Below are positions 25,309-34,586 of a stretch of DNA of 64,000 nucleotides, one piece after another. A program made the translations under genes and the position numbers. The stretch's first letter is position 1; each line of letters opens with the position of its first letter. The DNA comes from Brucella sp. 21LCYQ03 (GTDB lineage Bacteria; Pseudomonadota; Alphaproteobacteria; Rhizobiales; Rhizobiaceae): positions 62,001-126,000 of the forward strand of contig NZ_JAMJWE010000010.1 of assembly GCF_023554105.1 (NCBI RefSeq), read 5' to 3'. Below the pieces are notes generated by a model. That model was not told the DNA's origin. It saw only the letters and a program-made list of their open reading frames with translations, and did not search any database.

Positions 25309-25911
25309 TTAGGATAAAGTCGCAAAATGCCGGAGTGTGAAGGCTATTTCATAGAGCAATGCGACCGATACAAACACCGCGTGATAACGCCGGTTATCAG
25401 TGAACATGGCCACCAGACTGGCCGCTATCAGCAATGCAATACGAACGGGATATTCGAAGCCGTAGAGATAGTAATGGTCCATGCCTTTAAGCAAAGTATC
25501 AACAACATCAGCCACATAGAGCAGTGCCAAGATACCGAAGAACCATTTTCGCCGCGAGATGAAATAGTCGCGATAGCCGGTATATTCTCCCATACTGTCA
25601 GGAAACAGCAGAGTGCAAAGCAGGAAATAAAGTCCAGCATAGAAAATTACGAAGAAGTAGATTTCGAAAGTCCATAGGTGGATCGTGCGGAGACTAAATT
25701 CGAACCACCAGAAATGAATGACCGACAGAAGAATAAAAGCGACCCATGCAATATGCACCGGATAGATATTCTGTTTGCCCGGATGCTGAATAAAACGCGC
25801 AAGCCCCGTCAAAAGACGGGAAACGCTAAGGCCAAGTATGATCCCGATGATAATGCGGACATGCGTGAAAGCTTCCGCAGGCGGCACGCCGGTTGTTAAC
25901 AACGGGTCCAT
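25309..25911 (-). CDS. Uncharacterised multi-span membrane protein
   Basis: A 200-residue protein with about six hydrophobic segments (near 18-38, 50-68, 80-102, 123-142, 155-172, 176-195) and many aromatic residues (VIHFWWFEF, YVADVVDT, MDHYYLYGFEYP). It has an excellent GGGAGG ribosome site. I recognise no family. It lies upstream of folD on the same strand with a 109-bp gap, and a palindromic repeat separates it from divergent proC. No function can be inferred. Confidence 0.75.
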   Translation of the reverse strand: MDPLLTTGVPPAEAFTHVRIIIGIILGLSVSRLLTGLARFIQHPGKQNIYPVHIAWVAFILLSVIHFWWFEFSLRTIHLWTFEIYFFVIFYAGLYFLLCTLLFPDSMGEYTGYRDYFISRRKWFFGILALLYVADVVDTLLKGMDHYYLYGFEYPVRIALLIAASLVAMFTDNRRYHAVFVSVALLYEIAFTLRHFATLS

Positions 25912-26070
25912 AATTTTCCTCCCGATACCTTATCCAAAGCATCATCGTGCATAAGTGTAAGTAATCAATAAACTACGGAATTTATAATATCCGGTTGATT
26001 TCAATCCAATAGTTTTTGCTTAATCAACCTTGCGAAACGGAGCCTATGGCGGCTATACCAACACGGCATT

Positions 26071-26110
26071 AGAGCGTGTTTCGAGCTGATTGAATCAGAT
26101 CAGCGCTCTA
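26071..26110. repeat. Dispersed palindromic intergenic repeat, AGAGCG...CGCTCT type
   Basis: Outer arms AGAGCG and CGCTCT with inner GCTGAT and ATCAG arms around TGA. The form matches short repeats found between genes throughout Brucella/Ochrobactrum genomes. Located upstream of proC. Confidence 0.6.
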
Positions 26111-26196
26111 GATATTTGTTTCAAAGTGTATCTTCTCCGAAAGACGTTTCAAAGTTTTCGGTACACGCACCAATCCAATAAAGGCGGAACATTCTC

Positions 26197-27012
26197 ATGC
26201 AAGATACAGTCATTCTCGTCGGTTGCGGCAATATGGGCTTTGCCATGCTCAAGGGCTGGCTCGACAGCGGCATTTTACAATCCGAGAATGTGCATGTGGT
26301 TGAACCTTCCGAAGCCCTTCAGAGCCGCGCAGCTCTCGCCGGTGTAAATGCCTGCTCAAGCGCCGATTCCCTCTCCGATGACCTTAACCCACGCATGGTT
26401 CTGGTTGCCGTCAAACCACAGGTCATGGGTGCTGTTTTGCCAGCCTATAAGCGCTTTGCACCGAACGCGACCTTTGTCAGCGTCGCTGCGGGTATTCCTG
26501 TTTCATTTTTTGAGCAGCATCTCGGTAGCGATGCAAAGATCATGCGTTGTATGCCGAACACACCTGCTGCCATCGGCAAGGGAATGCTTGTTACCTACAA
26601 AAACGCCAATGTCAGTGACGACGATGCAGCTTTCGTGAAAAGCTTGCTTAAGACATCGGGCAAGATCGCAAGCATTACTGACGAAGCGCAGATGGATGCG
26701 GTGACTGCCGTTTCCGGTTCCGGTCCTGCTTATGTATTCCACTTCATCGAAGCGCTGACAGATGCTGGCGTGACAGCTGGTCTTCCGCGCGAAACAGCAG
26801 CGCTTCTTGCCATGCAGACCGTCATGGGTGCAGGTGCATTGGCCGCAGCAAGCAGCGACACCCCAACCAAGTTGCGCGAGCAGGTTACAAGCCCGAACGG
26901 CACAACTGCAGCGGCACTGGACGTCTTGATGGGTGAGGATCGCCTCAAGAATTTGGTCGCCGATGCCGTTGATGCGGCACGCAAGCGTTCGATTGAGCTT
27001 GGAAAGGCTTAA
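26197..27012 (+). CDS. proC: Pyrroline-5-carboxylate reductase
   Basis: Last step of proline synthesis, reducing 1-pyrroline-5-carboxylate with NAD(P)H. The 271-residue protein has the N-terminal dinucleotide motif VGCGNMGFAMLKGWL (about 7-21), VAVKPQ near 69, MRCMPNTPAAIG near 115, and the C-terminal signature AVSGSGPAYVFHFIEAL near 170-186. Normal length. Its stop codon shares TTAA with the stop of the convergent ABC ATPase gene. Confidence 0.95.
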   Translation: MQDTVILVGCGNMGFAMLKGWLDSGILQSENVHVVEPSEALQSRAALAGVNACSSADSLSDDLNPRMVLVAVKPQVMGAVLPAYKRFAPNATFVSVAAGIPVSFFEQHLGSDAKIMRCMPNTPAAIGKGMLVTYKNANVSDDDAAFVKSLLKTSGKIASITDEAQMDAVTAVSGSGPAYVFHFIEALTDAGVTAGLPRETAALLAMQTVMGAGALAAASSDTPTKLREQVTSPNGTTAAALDVLMGEDRLKNLVADAVDAARKRSIELGKA

Positions 27013-27752
27013 ACCAAAACTCGCGGTACCGCTTCAATCAGCGCCTTTGTAACAGGTGCTTGCGGCGCCGCGATCAACTCCCGCGCAGGGCGACATTCAA
27101 CAATACGCCCGCGCTCCATCACAGCAATCCGATCGGCCATTTGTGCAGCAACCGCCAGATCATGCGTGATGAAGAGATAAGCCGTGCCTTCGGCCTTCTG
27201 TATTTCCTGCAACAGTTTCAGAATTGAGCCACGCACCGTCACATCAAGGGCCGACACCGCTTCATCCAGAACAATAAGCGAAGGATTTGTTGCAAAGGCC
27301 CGTGCAATTGCCACACGCTGACGCTGGCCGCCGGAAATCTCATGCACCCCGCGTTTGCTCAACTTGGGATCAAGGCCAACTTTTTGCAGAAGCTCTGAAA
27401 TATCGCGCCTTATCCAATGAATACGCAACGGCTCGCTGAGCAGATCATGCACCATTGCGCGTGGATTGAATGCCGAAAGCGGATCTTGAAACACCATCTG
27501 CATCCGCGCGCGGCGCTTTCTTAGTTCGCTGCCTTTGAGCGCAAGCCAATCCTCATTCTCAAACTGTATCGAACCGGATTCAAGCGGATGCAGCCTTAGA
27601 AGCGCGCGCGCCAATGTGGATTTACCGCTGCCGGAAGGTCCGACCAGCGCCAGCGTTTCACCTTCTGCAATCTCAAGATTTACATGATCCAGCGCCAGCT
27701 TCTCGCCATAGCGCACGGTCAGATCACTTGCCTGCAACAAAGTTCTATCCAT
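27009..27752 (-). CDS. Peptide/nickel-type ABC transporter ATPase (DppF/NikE-like)
   Basis: Second ATPase of an oligopeptide/nickel/opine-type importer. The 247-residue protein has Walker A GPSGSGKST near 40-48, Q-loop MVFQDPLSAFNPR, signature ISGGQRQR near 144 and Walker B LIVLDEAVSALD near 165. It lacks the long C-terminal extension of DppF, which fits NikE/short members. The start MDRTLLQ has GGAGC upstream and overlaps the preceding ATPase by 8 bp. Last gene of the 31.97-27.0 kb operon; its stop shares TTAA with proC. Confidence 0.9.
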   Translation of the reverse strand: MDRTLLQASDLTVRYGEKLALDHVNLEIAEGETLALVGPSGSGKSTLARALLRLHPLESGSIQFENEDWLALKGSELRKRRARMQMVFQDPLSAFNPRAMVHDLLSEPLRIHWIRRDISELLQKVGLDPKLSKRGVHEISGGQRQRVAIARAFATNPSLIVLDEAVSALDVTVRGSILKLLQEIQKAEGTAYLFITHDLAVAAQMADRIAVMERGRIVECRPARELIAAPQAPVTKALIEAVPRVLV

Positions 27753-28500
27753 GTTGAAGCTCCAGCACCGGAACGGCTGCAATCAGCGCTTTTGTATAAT
27801 CGCTCTTTGGGTTTGCTATGATCGCACGCGCTGGGCCGCTCTCCACCAGTTCACCATGACGAAACACGGCAATACGATCCGCCAGATTGGAAGCCAGCGC
27901 AATATCATGTGTGATGAAGATCAGCGTCATGCCGTCAGCCTGAACCAAGGCGCGCAGCAGTGCTACAATTTCTTGTTGCACAATGGTATCGAGCGCACTG
28001 GTTGGCTCGTCGGCAATCAACAGAGTGGGGTTTGCTGCGATGGCAAGAGCTATAGCGATACGCTGTTTCTGCCCACCGGAAAACTGATGCGGATAGCGCG
28101 AAAAACTTGAATTAGGCTCCGCTATCTGAACGCGCGCCAACAGCTCGAGCGCCTTATCTTTTACCGCATGACGATCAATGTTTTCGTGAGCACATATAGT
28201 TTCGACGAGTTGCGCACCAACGCGCATCAAGGGATCGAAACTTGAAGCCGGATCCTGAAACACAAAGCCCACATCACGGCCCGGCTTTGGTTTTCCATTC
28301 GGCCATTGGATTGCGCCCGAAACGCGAGCATTGGCTGGCAGCAGGCCGGCAAGGGCCAACGCCAATGTGCTTTTTCCAGAACCGCTTTCACCGATAATGG
28401 CAAGCGTTTCACCGGTATTTATATCGAGGTCAAGATTGTTGAGCGCTGTATCGCTGCCATAGCGCACGCCAAGCTTTTCAATATGGGCGAGCACGCTCAT
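27745..28500 (-). CDS. Peptide/nickel-type ABC transporter ATPase (DppD/NikD-like)
   Basis: First ATPase of the importer, 251 residues. Walker A GESGSGKST near 37-45, QDPASSFDP near 88, signature FSGGQKQR near 140, Walker B LLIADEPTSALD near 161. The ATG overlaps the permease stop as ATGA and follows a GAGGTG ribosome site, so the longer frame upstream is not used. It would pair with the ATPase downstream to drive the two permeases. Confidence 0.9.
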   Translation of the reverse strand: MSVLAHIEKLGVRYGSDTALNNLDLDINTGETLAIIGESGSGKSTLALALAGLLPANARVSGAIQWPNGKPKPGRDVGFVFQDPASSFDPLMRVGAQLVETICAHENIDRHAVKDKALELLARVQIAEPNSSFSRYPHQFSGGQKQRIAIALAIAANPTLLIADEPTSALDTIVQQEIVALLRALVQADGMTLIFITHDIALASNLADRIAVFRHGELVESGPARAIIANPKSDYTKALIAAVPVLELQHG

Positions 28501-29327
28501 ACCTGCACCTCGCGCCGCGATGCAGCATGCGTGATGCCTTCGCCTGCGAGATAGACGCCGACGACAGTCAAAGCCAGCGCAAGCCCCGGCAAGATGGACA
28601 ACCACGGTGCAGAGCGTAAAACCGTGCGGCCTTCGGCAATCATGCCACCCCATGTCACGCGATTAGGATCACCAAGCCCTAAAAATGACAACGCTGCTTC
28701 AATCAGAATTGCAGAGGCGACAATCACCGGCACAAGCGCCAACACCGGCGGCAAGGCATTGGGCAGGATTTGCCGGAAAGCAATTTCCAGCGGGTGCATA
28801 CCAATAACGCGGGCTGACGCCACATAATGGCGCTCGCGGATCGACAGCACCTGCCCGCGCGTAAGGCGTGCAGCCTGCGTCCAGCTTGAAAGCGCTATCG
28901 CCGCAACCAGGACCGGCAGCGAAGGTCCGGCTATGCTGACCAGTGCCAGCGCCAGCAAAAAGCCCGGTATAGTCTGAAAAGCTTCCGTGATGCGCATCAG
29001 CAATTCATCGATCAGACCACCGGCGAAACCTGAGAGTGTACCGACAATGCTGCCAATCAGAATAGATGCAGCCGCTGCGGCCAGCCCTACGACCAGCGAT
29101 GTACGGCTCGCATGGAAAAGCTCGGCCAGCACATCACGACCCAGCCTGTCTGTTCCGAGTGGAAAGGATGCATTTTCGAAGGGCGCAAGCATTGGCGTTG
29201 CAACAATACGCAGCGGATCGCCGGGAAAGAGCAGCGGCGCAAAAAGCGCTGCTGCGATAAGCACGAGCAAAATAATCGCGCCTGCAACGCCCTCGCCCGA
29301 TCCGAAGTAACGTCTCATCGCACTCAT
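28497..29327 (-). CDS. Peptide/nickel-type ABC transporter permease (DppC-like)
   Basis: A 276-residue inner-membrane permease of the BPD_transp_1/OppC class. It has an N-terminal hydrophobic helix (about 15-34), then LFPGDPLRIV, the DxLGRDV motif (GTDRLGRDVLAELFHASR near 58-75), and the EAA-type loop ASARVIGMHPLEIAFRQILPNALPP. Overlaps its neighbours by 4 bp (ATGA) on both sides. Confidence 0.9.
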   Translation of the reverse strand: MSAMRRYFGSGEGVAGAIILLVLIAAALFAPLLFPGDPLRIVATPMLAPFENASFPLGTDRLGRDVLAELFHASRTSLVVGLAAAAASILIGSIVGTLSGFAGGLIDELLMRITEAFQTIPGFLLALALVSIAGPSLPVLVAAIALSSWTQAARLTRGQVLSIRERHYVASARVIGMHPLEIAFRQILPNALPPVLALVPVIVASAILIEAALSFLGLGDPNRVTWGGMIAEGRTVLRSAPWLSILPGLALALTVVGVYLAGEGITHAASRREVQV

Positions 29328-30325
29328 GGCCGGGCCTTTTGCGCAGATATGCGCGGATCAAGCCAGAGATAGAGAAGATCGACGATAAAATTGACGGCGA
29401 TCACCAAGATAGCACTCGTCAAAATGACGCCCAGCAGCAAAGGCGTATCGCGGCTTGCAACCGCCTCCTGTGCGAGCCTTCCAAGGCCGGGAACTGCAAA
29501 GACGCTTTCAATCACCACGCTACCACCCAGCATGGAAGCGGCTTGCAGTCCAAGCATGGTGACAAGCGGTGAGAGCGCGTTACGCGTCACATGACGCAGC
29601 ACGATGCGCGGGCGTGATATGCCTCGCGCTTTCAGTGCGCGGACGAAATCCATGCGCCAGATGTCGGCCATGGAAGCGCGCATGACACGCAGATAAAGGG
29701 CCAAATAAATCAGCGCCAGTGAAACAACAGGCAGCAGGAGATGACGCGCTATATCAAACCCACGCGCCAGACCTTCCTTGCCAGAAGCAATCGTCTCAAT
29801 ACCGCTTGAAGGCAGCCAACGTAATCGGATTGAAAACAGAATGACCAGCACAAGTGCCAGCCAAAAACCGGGAATGGCATAGATTACAAGCGAGGCAACC
29901 GAGAGGAAACGATCGCGAAAACTTCCCGGTCTTGCGCCTGCGACAATCCCAAGAGCCGACCCGACCGCGAAAGACAGCGCCGTCGCAGCACCCATCAGCA
30001 AAAGCGTATTGGGAAGGCGCTTAAGAATGACAGCGAGAATGGGGCGGTTGAAACTGACCGACCAACCAAGATTGCCCTGCAAAAGTGCGGCGAGATAGGC
30101 AGTCAACCTGTGCCAAACGGATTGATCCAGCCCCCAGCGCGCGCGCATTTCAGCAATGGCACTCGCATCACCACCAAAGCTTACCGCATAGGCATCAACC
30201 GCATCACCGGGAGCCAGTTCCAACATCAAAAAACAGCCAACAATAATAATCAGCAGCACAATTATGCTGCCGATCAGTCGTTTCCTGAAAAGGGTTAGAA
30301 TCTGCGCCACGTCGTGAACGTACAA
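29324..30325 (-). CDS. Peptide/nickel-type ABC transporter permease (DppB-like)
   Basis: A 333-residue OppB/DppB-class permease with an N-terminal helix (about 16-36), MLELAPGDAVDAY (the PGDP-like motif), and about six membrane segments; the EAA-type loop lies near KARGISRPRIVLRHVTRNALSP. The start is uncertain: TTG at 30325 or GTG at 30310, neither with a clear ribosome site. It begins 29 bp after the binding-protein gene and overlaps the next permease by 4 bp. Confidence 0.88.
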   Translation of the reverse strand: MYVHDVAQILTLFRKRLIGSIIVLLIIIVGCFLMLELAPGDAVDAYAVSFGGDASAIAEMRARWGLDQSVWHRLTAYLAALLQGNLGWSVSFNRPILAVILKRLPNTLLLMGAATALSFAVGSALGIVAGARPGSFRDRFLSVASLVIYAIPGFWLALVLVILFSIRLRWLPSSGIETIASGKEGLARGFDIARHLLLPVVSLALIYLALYLRVMRASMADIWRMDFVRALKARGISRPRIVLRHVTRNALSPLVTMLGLQAASMLGGSVVIESVFAVPGLGRLAQEAVASRDTPLLLGVILTSAILVIAVNFIVDLLYLWLDPRISAQKARP

Positions 30326-30354
30326 TCAAAGCAACGCTTCGTCACAATATTTCG

Positions 30355-31968
30355 TCACTGTGCAATAAACACATCTGCCCAGTTGGAAACTGCCCAGCGC
30401 GGATTGTTAGAGATATTCTTAACGCGGTCATTGGCAACCGTGATAAAGCCCCATTCCGCCACATTGATGAGCGGCAGATCAGCTTCGACCAGTTGCTGGA
30501 ACTGATGATAAAGTGCTGTGCGCTTTTCTTCGTCAATTTCATGTGCAGCCTTGGCAATTACCGCGTCCAATTCCGCATTGGCATAACCACCCTGATTGGA
30601 GAACGGCACACCTGCTGCAATCCCGCTCTCGACCAGAATGGTCGTCGAAATGGCCGGATCGCCGCGATAGACCGTCGGTGCAATGGCGAGATCAAAATCG
30701 TGATCGGTATAGACTGCCTTTTGATGTGCTGCTGAATCATTGTTGACGATACGCGCATCAATACCGATTTCCGCCAACGCCTGCCGCAGATAATCGCCAA
30801 ACTGTTTGGTTTCGTTGAAATATGGAGCTGGCAGCAGTTTCAGTGCAAAGCGCGTGCCGTCCTTGCCACGCTTATAACCCGCCTCATCCAGCAGCGAATT
30901 GGCCTTCGCCACATCGAAAGGATAAGCGGCAACATCGCCGGTATAAAACTGGCTGTCATATTGCGGAACCGGCCCGGTGGAAGGCTTGGCATAGCCCAGG
31001 AAAATCGTCTTCACGACGAAATCGCGATCAATCGCATGAGCGATCGCCTGACGCACTTTAAGGTCTGAAAGTTCCTTGCGGCGATGATTGATTTCGACGA
31101 CCAGTTGATATGTCAACGCCTCATAGCCTTTAGAAATAACACCGATCCCCGGCACTTTTGAAATGCGATCGAGATCAGCCAGAGGCACGGCGGAAAACGC
31201 AGCAAGGTCAATTTCCTCGGCTTCCAATGCACCTGCGGCGGCAGCGCGATCCGGCAACACGCGATAGATGATTTCATCAAGATAAGGCTCGCCCTCGCCC
31301 CAATAATCTTCATTTTTCGCAAGGCGATAATATTCGCCGGTCTTGTGCTCAGCATATTTGAATGGGCCAGTGCCAATCAGTTTCTCATTGGCGGGATTGG
31401 CGGCAATATCCGTGCCCTCAAACACATGCTTTGGCAGCACTGCGGTCAGCGCTGGCAGCGCATTGCGAATAAGCTGAAACGGTGTTGGTTCGCTGAAGTG
31501 GAAAACTACCGTATGCTCATCCGGCGTTTCGACTCTCTCCAAGGCCTTAAATACCACGCGGCCAAGATTTTGCAGCGGTTTCCAGACCTGCACCGCCGAA
31601 AACGCAACGTCTGCAGATGTGAAGGGCTTACCGTCATGCCATTTGACGCCCTCCCGCAGGCGGAAGGTCGCGGTCAGACCGTCATCAGAACCTTCCCAAC
31701 TGGTTGCAAGGCGTGGCTCCAGACCGTTTTCACCTTCAAAGGAAGCTTCGGCCAAAGGCTCGATCACCTTGCTCGCTACGAAGAAAACGCCGTTGGAAGC
31801 GACAATGGCCGGATTGAGATTGCGTGGCTCAGAATCTGCGGCCACGATCAGTCGCCCACCTTTTTGCGGTGCATCTTCAGCCAGCGACCAACGGGGTAAC
31901 AGCGGCAAAGCCGCAAGCGATGTCGAACCAATCAGAAATGCCCTGCGTGATGCAACAAACCGAGCCAT
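30355..31968 (-). CDS. Tat-exported ABC transporter substrate-binding protein (SBP_bac_5)
   Basis: Periplasmic binding protein of a dipeptide/opine/nickel-type importer, 537 residues. The N-terminus has a twin-arginine-like signal (SRRAFLIGSTSLAALPLL, residues 7-24, cleavage near SLAEDA). The domain shows TSWEGSDDGLTATFRLREGVKWHDGKPFTSADVAFS (about 85-120, family signature) and YDSQFYTGDVAAYPFDVAKANSLLDEAGY. First gene of a five-gene operon. Tat use suggests folding before export, perhaps with a cofactor. Ligand unknown. Confidence 0.88.
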   Translation of the reverse strand: MARFVASRRAFLIGSTSLAALPLLPRWSLAEDAPQKGGRLIVAADSEPRNLNPAIVASNGVFFVASKVIEPLAEASFEGENGLEPRLATSWEGSDDGLTATFRLREGVKWHDGKPFTSADVAFSAVQVWKPLQNLGRVVFKALERVETPDEHTVVFHFSEPTPFQLIRNALPALTAVLPKHVFEGTDIAANPANEKLIGTGPFKYAEHKTGEYYRLAKNEDYWGEGEPYLDEIIYRVLPDRAAAAGALEAEEIDLAAFSAVPLADLDRISKVPGIGVISKGYEALTYQLVVEINHRRKELSDLKVRQAIAHAIDRDFVVKTIFLGYAKPSTGPVPQYDSQFYTGDVAAYPFDVAKANSLLDEAGYKRGKDGTRFALKLLPAPYFNETKQFGDYLRQALAEIGIDARIVNNDSAAHQKAVYTDHDFDLAIAPTVYRGDPAISTTILVESGIAAGVPFSNQGGYANAELDAVIAKAAHEIDEEKRTALYHQFQQLVEADLPLINVAEWGFITVANDRVKNISNNPRWAVSNWADVFIAQ

Positions 31969-32081
31969 GTCCCTACCTCCGAAATCCCGTTTCCTTTGTC
32001 TACAACGGCGCTAGCGGAATTGCAGGGTAAATCCTGTCACAGTGGCAATAAATATCGAAACTTGTTTCTCTTTTCGCAAGG

Positions 32082-32879
32082 CTAATCTATCGGCAGCTCT
32101 CTGCTCGACCAATCCGCTTTAGGGATAGGGTCACCAATCGCATATTGAAACGACGAAACCGCCATGTCTTTTGGGTTAACTTCGCAATTGAAATCGAGGT
32201 TGTACCATTTTGCATGACTTCTGAAGGCTCCATCGGACATCTTCAAACTCGTCTCTGTCAGCGCCCCACCCGTGCGCGCCATCATGTCAGGAATAATATC
32301 AGGCCGGTGATGCCGGATCTGCTCCAATGCCTCTATTCCGCAAATTTGAATGACCCGATCCGTGGGAGAAAGCTTTCCCAAAGCCTGTTTAACATGCGGG
32401 TTTGACAGCGCGTCCTTCGAATAAATTTTCTTGGCCTTCGTCATCTGCACATCTTGCTTCGCCAAACTGGCTACACTCACAGACGATTTTTCTGCGCTGA
32501 GAATTGGATCAGTAGCAGATGATTTATTCTGATTAGGCTCGGTTTCACCTTCCGTCGGTTGAGGCGCATCTTCGCCCTCTTGGTCGGAAGGTTTGGCAGG
32601 TTCAATCTTGGTGTTTTCTTTCTCTTCGTTTGCAGCGGTCTCAAAAGCCTTCTGTTCAGATGCGGCTTTGGCAGCATCATCCGACTTATCCGGCTGTTCC
32701 TCAGCCTGTGCCGAGGGTGGTGGCGGAACGAGTTCGACCTTCACATCTTCCGGCTGGACAGAATGCGTTGACACCGGAAAGGTGATCAATAGCAGCGCGA
32801 GCACGGCACCATGCAGTCCGACCGAAACGATGCCACCCAAAACTGTGTCTTTGTCCACCACCAATGACGATCTCTTCAT
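32082..32879 (-). CDS. DUF930 domain protein with TonB-like N-terminus
   Basis: A 265-residue protein with one N-terminal membrane segment (about 13-35, GGIVSVGLHGAVLALLLITF), then a proline/acid-rich periplasmic linker (about 45-140: EDVKVELVPPPPSAQAEEQPD and many E, Q, P), and a C-terminal globular DUF930 domain (about 155-260) with DRVIQICGIEALEQI and NLDFNCEVN, whose two cysteines may pair. The layout mimics TonB or TolA, but the C-terminus is different. Monocistronic. Function unknown; probable envelope protein. Confidence 0.8.
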   Translation of the reverse strand: MKRSSLVVDKDTVLGGIVSVGLHGAVLALLLITFPVSTHSVQPEDVKVELVPPPPSAQAEEQPDKSDDAAKAASEQKAFETAANEEKENTKIEPAKPSDQEGEDAPQPTEGETEPNQNKSSATDPILSAEKSSVSVASLAKQDVQMTKAKKIYSKDALSNPHVKQALGKLSPTDRVIQICGIEALEQIRHHRPDIIPDMMARTGGALTETSLKMSDGAFRSHAKWYNLDFNCEVNPKDMAVSSFQYAIGDPIPKADWSSRELPID

Positions 32880-33114
32880 TTCAGTACAATTTGAGACTGC
32901 TTAAAATGATGCGTGTCTCAACCAAAATGAAACATGAAACAATTTCGCTTGAAAAGCATCCCTTTTCCCAACGCCATCAAAGTAGCGCGCTGTGAAAACT
33001 GAGAACAGACATTGCCTTACTACATAGACTTTGCAAAAAGACTCAAACATCCGTATTGGCAATTTCCACCACTCAATAGACTTCCGAGAGATGCTGAAAG
33101 AAAGTGATTCTTCC

Positions 33115-33525
33115 ATGATTGTTATAGACAACCACATACAACGGAAAATCAGCTTCGCATTCGGCGCGATGCTCTTGATCACTTCGCCAGTCCATTCGCA
33201 GGTTGCATCAACAATTCAGACACCGCCAGCATCGGATATTGCTGCACTTTCAGGTGAAAAATCTCTGCATGAGCTAGCTTTGGCCAATCTCGTTGCTTCG
33301 AACTGCGAGATTAAAGGTGTCACAAAAGGCGATGCGGCACTGATCGGCGGAACAGCGCAAGCAGTCGCAAGCCACATGAACCTGACTATGGATGCTTACA
33401 TTACCGACTATGTTCAGCCGGCAATGATGAAGCTTGCCACTCCAACGGCATGCGAAGAGCACACGCCGATGACGAGCGACGTCTTGCAGAACATAAAAGA
33501 TTTGGGCGGAACAGTATTAGACTGA
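33115..33525 (+). CDS. Secreted uncharacterised protein
   Basis: A 136-residue protein with a Sec signal peptide (about 1-27, RKISFAFGAMLLITSPVHSQ). The mature part has two cysteines (LVASNCEIKG and TPTACEEH), a likely disulfide, and is mostly helical. The start is the ATG before IVIDNHIQ, which gives a normal signal peptide; a start 28 codons earlier would bury it. No family recognised. It forms a run of three small orphan genes with the two that follow. Confidence 0.65.
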   Translation: MIVIDNHIQRKISFAFGAMLLITSPVHSQVASTIQTPPASDIAALSGEKSLHELALANLVASNCEIKGVTKGDAALIGGTAQAVASHMNLTMDAYITDYVQPAMMKLATPTACEEHTPMTSDVLQNIKDLGGTVLD

Positions 33526-33604
33526 TTAAAGAAACTTGCTTACATCTCGAAAATAAATCAAAAGCAAAAACAGTCGAAGCTTTTGGCATGAAAGATGTAA
33601 TGTA

Positions 33605-33946
33605 ATGTACGAGAAGCGTACCACTCCACCATTGAGCCAAAGCCGTTTCATTGAACGGATGATGAAACATGCTTTTTATGTGATAATCGTCATGCTCATC
33701 TCAGTGGCGTTCGGTGCGATTGGGTTTATTATTTTCGAAGGCCTTGGGCTTGAAGATGCAATACTGCATTCAACATTTATTCTCAGTGGTTTTGGGCTGA
33801 TCAGCGTTCCTGCAAGCACAGCAGGCAGAATGTTCGCTGGAATATATGGCCTGTACGCCAATATTTTTTTCCTGGCAGGCTTCAGCATTATGTTTGCTCC
33901 AATCATTCACCGCATATTGCACAAAATGCATGCGGATGACTTCTGA
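33605..33946 (+). CDS. Two-span potassium-channel-like membrane protein
   Basis: A 113-residue protein laid out like a minimal K+ channel: basic N-terminus, membrane helix 1 (about 22-45), pore-helix-like LEDAILHSTFIL (49-60), a filter-like SGFG (61-64), then VPASTAGRMFAGIYGLYANIFFLAGF, matching the post-filter 'P-T-x-x-G-R-x-F' pattern and helix 2. The canonical TVGYG is reduced to LSGFG. GFG filters occur in some K+ channels, but the first filter residue here is Leu, not Thr or Ser. No cytoplasmic gating domain. Function as a channel is inference. Confidence 0.6.
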   Translation: MYEKRTTPPLSQSRFIERMMKHAFYVIIVMLISVAFGAIGFIIFEGLGLEDAILHSTFILSGFGLISVPASTAGRMFAGIYGLYANIFFLAGFSIMFAPIIHRILHKMHADDF

Positions 33947-34180
33947 ACGCAAAGGAACTGATTTTCTCCTTCCGGCCTAATTAAAGAAATTTTCTCCTTG
34001 CCAAACACCCATCCTTGCGTAGATCATGGTTAATTATGTGTTGTCGTATTTCGTGAGGAGATGTTCGATACGGCACATACATGGCGAGCTTTTACGGCTC
34101 TTTTAACCGCATTTGCGGAGTCTTGTATTGTAGTTTCCGTAAGTGCCTAAGCCAATCATATTGGAAGAGAGGAAACAGAA

Positions 34181-34525
34181 ATGTCTAGTTTGCTGCCCCC
34201 ACTTCATGACGGTCACGCACCGATCTATTTGCATCACGCATTTCAGAACGCAATCGATGCTTACGAAGACTGGAATTTAGAAACAGCGGAGCCAGTCGTC
34301 GCAATCAATGGAAAGATCACTCGCATCAGCGTGGTTTTCCGGCGACTATGGAGTTGTACTGATATTGTCCCACGTCACACGCTTGAAGCGTTGAGGGATA
34401 TTGTTCCGTCAAACCTTATTCATGCGGAACGCTGGAAAGACAGCGCTACATTTGCCGAAGCTGCCCATCTCATGCGGACGGCGCTTGAATGGCGCAAGGC
34501 GCGACGCGTCCCTGCCGTTTACTAA
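34181..34525 (+). CDS. Uncharacterised protein
   Basis: A 114-residue soluble protein with a fair ribosome site (GAGAGGAAA) and a strong terminator after it, which supports expression as a single gene. It contains tryptophans and charged helices (EDWNLETAEPVVAINGKITRIS, ERWKDSATFAEAAHLMRTALEWRK) and no signal or membrane segment. I do not recognise a family. Confidence 0.65.
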   Translation: MSSLLPPLHDGHAPIYLHHAFQNAIDAYEDWNLETAEPVVAINGKITRISVVFRRLWSCTDIVPRHTLEALRDIVPSNLIHAERWKDSATFAEAAHLMRTALEWRKARRVPAVY

Positions 34526-34544
34526 GACAAAATAACTTATGCCG

Positions 34545-34570
34545 CGGGCGGGATTTAACCCGCCCGTTTT
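34545..34570 (+). terminator. Rho-independent terminator
   Basis: A perfect 8-bp stem CGGGCGGG/CCCGCCCG with a 6-nt ATTTAA loop followed by TTTT. It lies between the orphan gene and the convergent TerB-like gene. Confidence 0.8.
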
Positions 34571-34586
34571 CAATCTACTCTTTAAT

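Noticed and set aside
34061-34150. 29-codon frame MFDTAHTW... upstream of the orphan gene at 34181
   Set aside because: The only ribosome-like sequence directly abuts the ATG, and there are no family features; too weak to call.
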